Assembly: GCA_900549455.1 (NCBI GenBank)
Contig: UROM01000094.1
Location: 1 to 7,088, forward strand
DNA length: 7,088 nt
DNA from: an uncultured Collinsella sp.
GTDB lineage: Bacteria; Actinomycetota; Coriobacteriia; Coriobacteriales; Coriobacteriaceae
Direction of reading: 5' to 3'
Part shown: piece after piece, positions 4,610 through 7,088 of the stretch
Position numbering within the stretch: the stretch's first letter is position 1
Layout of the letters: every line of letters begins with the position of its first letter
Notes under the pieces: generated by a model
Seen by the model: only the letters and a program-made list of their open reading frames with translations
Database searches by the model: none
Told to the model about the DNA's origin: nothing
Program-made: the position numbers and the translations under genes

Positions 4610-6980
4610 CGATTACGCGCTGGTGGTAGCGCTCGATACTTCGACCGATATGCTTGCCTGCGCGGCAAGCTGGATTGATGGGCAGACGGGCGAGGCGAAG
4701 CTGGCGAGTGGCGACCATATGTGCCGTCGCCATGCCAATGTGGAGCTCGTGAATACCGTTGATGACGTACTGAAGCAGGCCGGTCTGGATTGCAGCGATG
4801 TCGGCTGTTATGTGGTCGGCCGCGGCCCGGGTTCGTTTACGGGCGTGCGTATCGGCATCTCCACCGCAAAGGGTCTGGCACGCGGCGCTAACGTGCCGTT
4901 GCTCGGCGTGTCGACACTTGACGCTTGCGCCTGGACGGCATGGAAAGCCGGCGTACGCGGCAAGCTTGGTGTTCTTGCCGACGCCATGCGCGGCGAGGTG
5001 TACCCGGCGCTGTATGTGCTGGGGGATGAGGGTCCCGAGCGTCTGTTTGAGCGCGAGCGCGTGGTCAAGGCCGCCGTGGCGCTTGATGAGTGGCGTCAGA
5101 CCGTGGGCTGGGATCAGGTTCAGCTAACTGGTGACGGTCTCGTGCGTTATGGCAAGCTGCTGGGCGAGGACGAGACGACGCGCTGCGTGGAGCGAGACCT
5201 GTGGTGGCCCTCGGGCGAGGGCCTACTGATGGCGCACGCCGCAGGCGATGGCGATCCGGCTCGCGTCTTGCCGATCTATACGCGCCTTTCGGACGCAGAG
5301 GAAAACGAGCGCAAGCGTCTGGGCCTTGCCGAGAGCGCGCAGAGTGAGGTGACAGGTGTTGCCGACGAGCTTGCCGGACGTCATCTGCAATTCCGCCCCA
5401 TGGGCGCGGCAGATGCCGAGGGCGCGAGCGCACTGGAGACTGCCTGCTTTGAAGGCGCCGGACACGAGGCGTGGACGCCGGGCATGTTCCTGTCCGAGCT
5501 GGGCGAGGACGTTGCCGCTCCGCGTAGCTGGTGGGTGGCGCACGACGACGGCCAGCTGCTGGGCCTTGCCGGCGGTATGGTCGTCGACGGGGACGTGCAG
5601 ATTATGGACGTTGCCGTCGATTCGTCTCATCGCCGTGAGGGTATCGCCCGCAAGCTTCTGTCGCACGTGAGCTATGACGCGCAGATGCTCGGCTGCACTA
5701 CGGCTTCGCTTGAGGTCGAGGACGGCAACGAGGGCGCAATTGCACTCTATGCCGCCCTGGGCTTTACCGAGGCGGGTCGTCGCCGTGGCTACTACGGTGC
5801 CGGTAAGGATGCCATCGTCATGACGGCACCGCTGCCCCTGGTGCTTCCTCTCGACAATGCCTCGCCCGAGCCAACTGCTGCCGAACAGCGCGCATGGCCG
5901 CTGCCCGCGCCTGAGCGCACCGCTGAGGAGCGTGCCGAAATCGAGCGCCGTCGCCTAGTTCTTGCCATTGAGAGCTCCTGCGACGAGACGGCTGTGGCGA
6001 TTATCGATGCGGACGGCAAGATGCTGGCCAACCAGGTGTCGACGCAGATTGATTTTCATGCTCGCTTTGGCGGCGTGGTGCCCGAGATTGCCTCGCGCAA
6101 GCACGTCGAGGTGATTGTGAGCGTCGTAGATGCGGCGCTTGAAGATGCCGCGGCATTGCTTGGCCTTGAGGGTGGGGCGATTGCGCCAAGTGAGCTTGCC
6201 GCCGTGGGCGTGACGCAAGGTCCGGGCCTGGTGGGTGCCCTGGTGGTGGGTGTCGCCTTTGCCAAGGGCTTTGCGTATGCTGCCGGCAAGCCGCTCGTGT
6301 GCGTCAATCATCTGGAGGGACACCTGTTTGCCAACCTGTTGGCGCAGCCTGACCTCAAGCCTCCGTTTATCTTTACGCTTGTCTCGGGCGGGCACACCAT
6401 GCTCGTGCACGTAAAGGCATGGGGCGACTACGAGGTGCTTGGCGAGACACTCGACGACGCCGTGGGCGAGGCCTTCGACAAGGTTGCCAAGGCGCTGGGC
6501 CTGGGCTACCCCGGTGGCCCCATCATCTCCAAGCTTGCCGAGACGGGTAATCCCAAGGCAATCGATTTTCCCCGCGCGCTTAACAGCAGGGGGGACTACC
6601 GCTTCTCGCTTTCAGGCCTCAAGACGGCAGTGACGCTCTACATCGAGCAGGAGACCAAGGCCGGGCGCACGATTCATCTGCCCGATCTGGCGGCCTCGTT
6701 TGAGGCGGCGGTCTTTGACGTGCAGTACAAGAAGGCCAAAAACGCCCTGCATGCCACCGGGTGCAAGGAGTATTGCATCGGCGGTGGCGTTTCGGCCAAT
6801 CCGCATCTGCGCGAAATGATGATCAAGAAGCTCGGGCGTCAGGGGATCCGCGTGACGGTGCCGCCCTTGTCTGCCTGCACCGATAACGCCGCCATGATCG
6901 CGGAGGTTACTCGCCGTAAATTCGACCGAGGTGAAATCTCGCCGTTCGACGTCGACGCCGATCCGAACATGACGCTGTAG
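4596..6980 (+). CDS. tsaB-rimI-tsaD: Trifunctional TsaB-RimI-TsaD fusion (t6A37 synthesis and S18 N-acetyltransferase)
   Basis: One 794-residue chain joins three proteins usually encoded separately. TsaB (residues 1 to about 231, bases 4596 to about 5288) shows VALDTST (11-17), GRGPGSFTGVRIG (75-87) and LADAMRGEVYPALY (127-140). RimI, a GNAT acetyltransferase (about 263-412, bases 5382-5831), shows the acetyl-CoA loop RREGIA (346-351), LEVEDGN (372-378) and ALYAALGF (383-390); Glu373 and Tyr385 match the proposed catalytic base and acid. TsaD (about 452-794, bases 5949-6977) shows ESSCDET (459-465), GGVVPEIASRKH (492-503), the metal-binding NHLEGH (571-576; His572, His576), VSGGHT (596-601), SLSGLKT (671-677), IGGGVSAN (728-735) and TDNAAM (762-767, Asp763). 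TsaD transfers threonylcarbamoyl to tRNA A37, TsaB is its dimerisation partner, and RimI acetylates the N-terminus of ribosomal protein S18. The two linkers (about 232-262 and 413-451) are charged or Pro/Ala/Glu-rich. All expected catalytic motifs are present, so each part is probably active. Confidence 0.95.
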   Translation: MSLHNDYALVVALDTSTDMLACAASWIDGQTGEAKLASGDHMCRRHANVELVNTVDDVLKQAGLDCSDVGCYVVGRGPGSFTGVRIGISTAKGLARGANVPLLGVSTLDACAWTAWKAGVRGKLGVLADAMRGEVYPALYVLGDEGPERLFERERVVKAAVALDEWRQTVGWDQVQLTGDGLVRYGKLLGEDETTRCVERDLWWPSGEGLLMAHAAGDGDPARVLPIYTRLSDAEENERKRLGLAESAQSEVTGVADELAGRHLQFRPMGAADAEGASALETACFEGAGHEAWTPGMFLSELGEDVAAPRSWWVAHDDGQLLGLAGGMVVDGDVQIMDVAVDSSHRREGIARKLLSHVSYDAQMLGCTTASLEVEDGNEGAIALYAALGFTEAGRRRGYYGAGKDAIVMTAPLPLVLPLDNASPEPTAAEQRAWPLPAPERTAEERAEIERRRLVLAIESSCDETAVAIIDADGKMLANQVSTQIDFHARFGGVVPEIASRKHVEVIVSVVDAALEDAAALLGLEGGAIAPSELAAVGVTQGPGLVGALVVGVAFAKGFAYAAGKPLVCVNHLEGHLFANLLAQPDLKPPFIFTLVSGGHTMLVHVKAWGDYEVLGETLDDAVGEAFDKVAKALGLGYPGGPIISKLAETGNPKAIDFPRALNSRGDYRFSLSGLKTAVTLYIEQETKAGRTIHLPDLAASFEAAVFDVQYKKAKNALHATGCKEYCIGGGVSANPHLREMMIKKLGRQGIRVTVPPLSACTDNAAMIAEVTRRKFDRGEISPFDVDADPNMTL

Positions 6981-6990
6981 TCGTGCTTGT

Positions 6991-7025
6991 GCGGTCCCCG
7001 GCGCTACCCGGGCGCCAGCGGCCGC
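6991..7025. repeat. GC-rich imperfect inverted repeat downstream of the fusion gene
   Basis: GGCGC at 7000-7004 pairs with GCGCC at 7012-7016 around a 7-base loop, and GCGG at 6991-6994 pairs with CCGC at 7022-7025. A few pairs and two mismatches lie between. No T run follows, so it is not a normal intrinsic terminator. It may protect the mRNA 3' end, cause pausing, or be chance in GC-rich spacer DNA. No gene is visible in 6981-7061. Confidence 0.35.
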
Positions 7026-7061
7026 ATATGAACTTTCCTGCTCTACAGTCCTGCTCACGAC

Positions 7062-7088
7062 GGAGGCCACATTAAGTGGCCTCCTGTT
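7062..7088 (+). terminator. Probable rho-independent terminator of the acpS-tsaD operon
   Basis: A perfect 9-bp stem pairs 7062-7070 with 7076-7084 around a 5-base ATTAA loop. It is followed by TGTT before the window ends. It lies about 80 bases after the last stop codon, where an operon terminator is expected. The T tract is cut off by the window edge, so its strength cannot be judged. Confidence 0.7.

Noticed and set aside
4596..6980. Fusion gene as an artefact of sequencing error
   Set aside because: The frame stays open through both linkers, the linkers have plausible spacer composition, and each domain begins and ends at its expected motifs with no sign of a frame shift.
1..7088. CRISPR array, insertion sequence, integrase, tRNA or toxin-antitoxin pair
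   Set aside because: No regularly spaced repeats, terminal inverted repeats, transposase motifs or tRNA-like folds were seen; nearly all of the window is housekeeping coding sequence.

Overview
The window is one tightly packed, single-strand bacterial operon of six genes: acpS, nnr, alr, a type 4 uracil-DNA glycosylase gene, tsaE, and a large gene fusing TsaB, RimI and TsaD. All genes are on the + strand. They lie 0, 2, 8 and 12 bases apart, and the last pair overlaps by 14. A strong intrinsic terminator of an upstream unit sits at the left edge (about 15-49). A sigma-70-like promoter follows (98-127). A second hairpin that looks like this operon's own terminator sits at the right edge (7062-7084).

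The moderately high G+C, the strong GGAGG-type ribosome binding sites, the actinobacterial gene order (acpS-nnr-alr-tsaE-tsaB-rimI-tsaD) and the protein wording suggest a member of Coriobacteriia, most likely Collinsella or a near relative. This is inferred from memory of such loci, not from a search.

Layout: 1-156 holds the terminator, promoter and leader. 157-696 is holo-ACP synthase with an extra C-terminal helix-like tail. 697-2313 is the bifunctional NAD(P)HX repair enzyme. 2316-3461 is alanine racemase, which carries a substitution at the lysine that is carbamylated in the Geobacillus enzyme. 3470-4090 is a 4Fe-4S uracil-DNA glycosylase. 4103-4609 is the TsaE ATPase. 4596-6980 is the TsaB-RimI-TsaD fusion. 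6981-7088 holds a GC-rich imperfect inverted repeat and the terminator-like hairpin.

Functionally this is a housekeeping growth operon. AcpS activates acyl carrier protein for lipid synthesis, Nnr repairs damaged NAD(P)H, Alr supplies D-alanine for peptidoglycan, and the glycosylase removes uracil from DNA. TsaE with the TsaB and TsaD parts of the fusion carries out the last step of t6A37 synthesis on ANN-decoding tRNAs, while the RimI part is expected to acetylate ribosomal protein S18. The TsaC/Sua5 partner that makes threonylcarbamoyl-AMP is not in the window. I see no mobile element, CRISPR array, tRNA, rRNA or defence system. The most notable feature is the three-enzyme fusion, which I regard as an unusual arrangement of known parts and not a new system.
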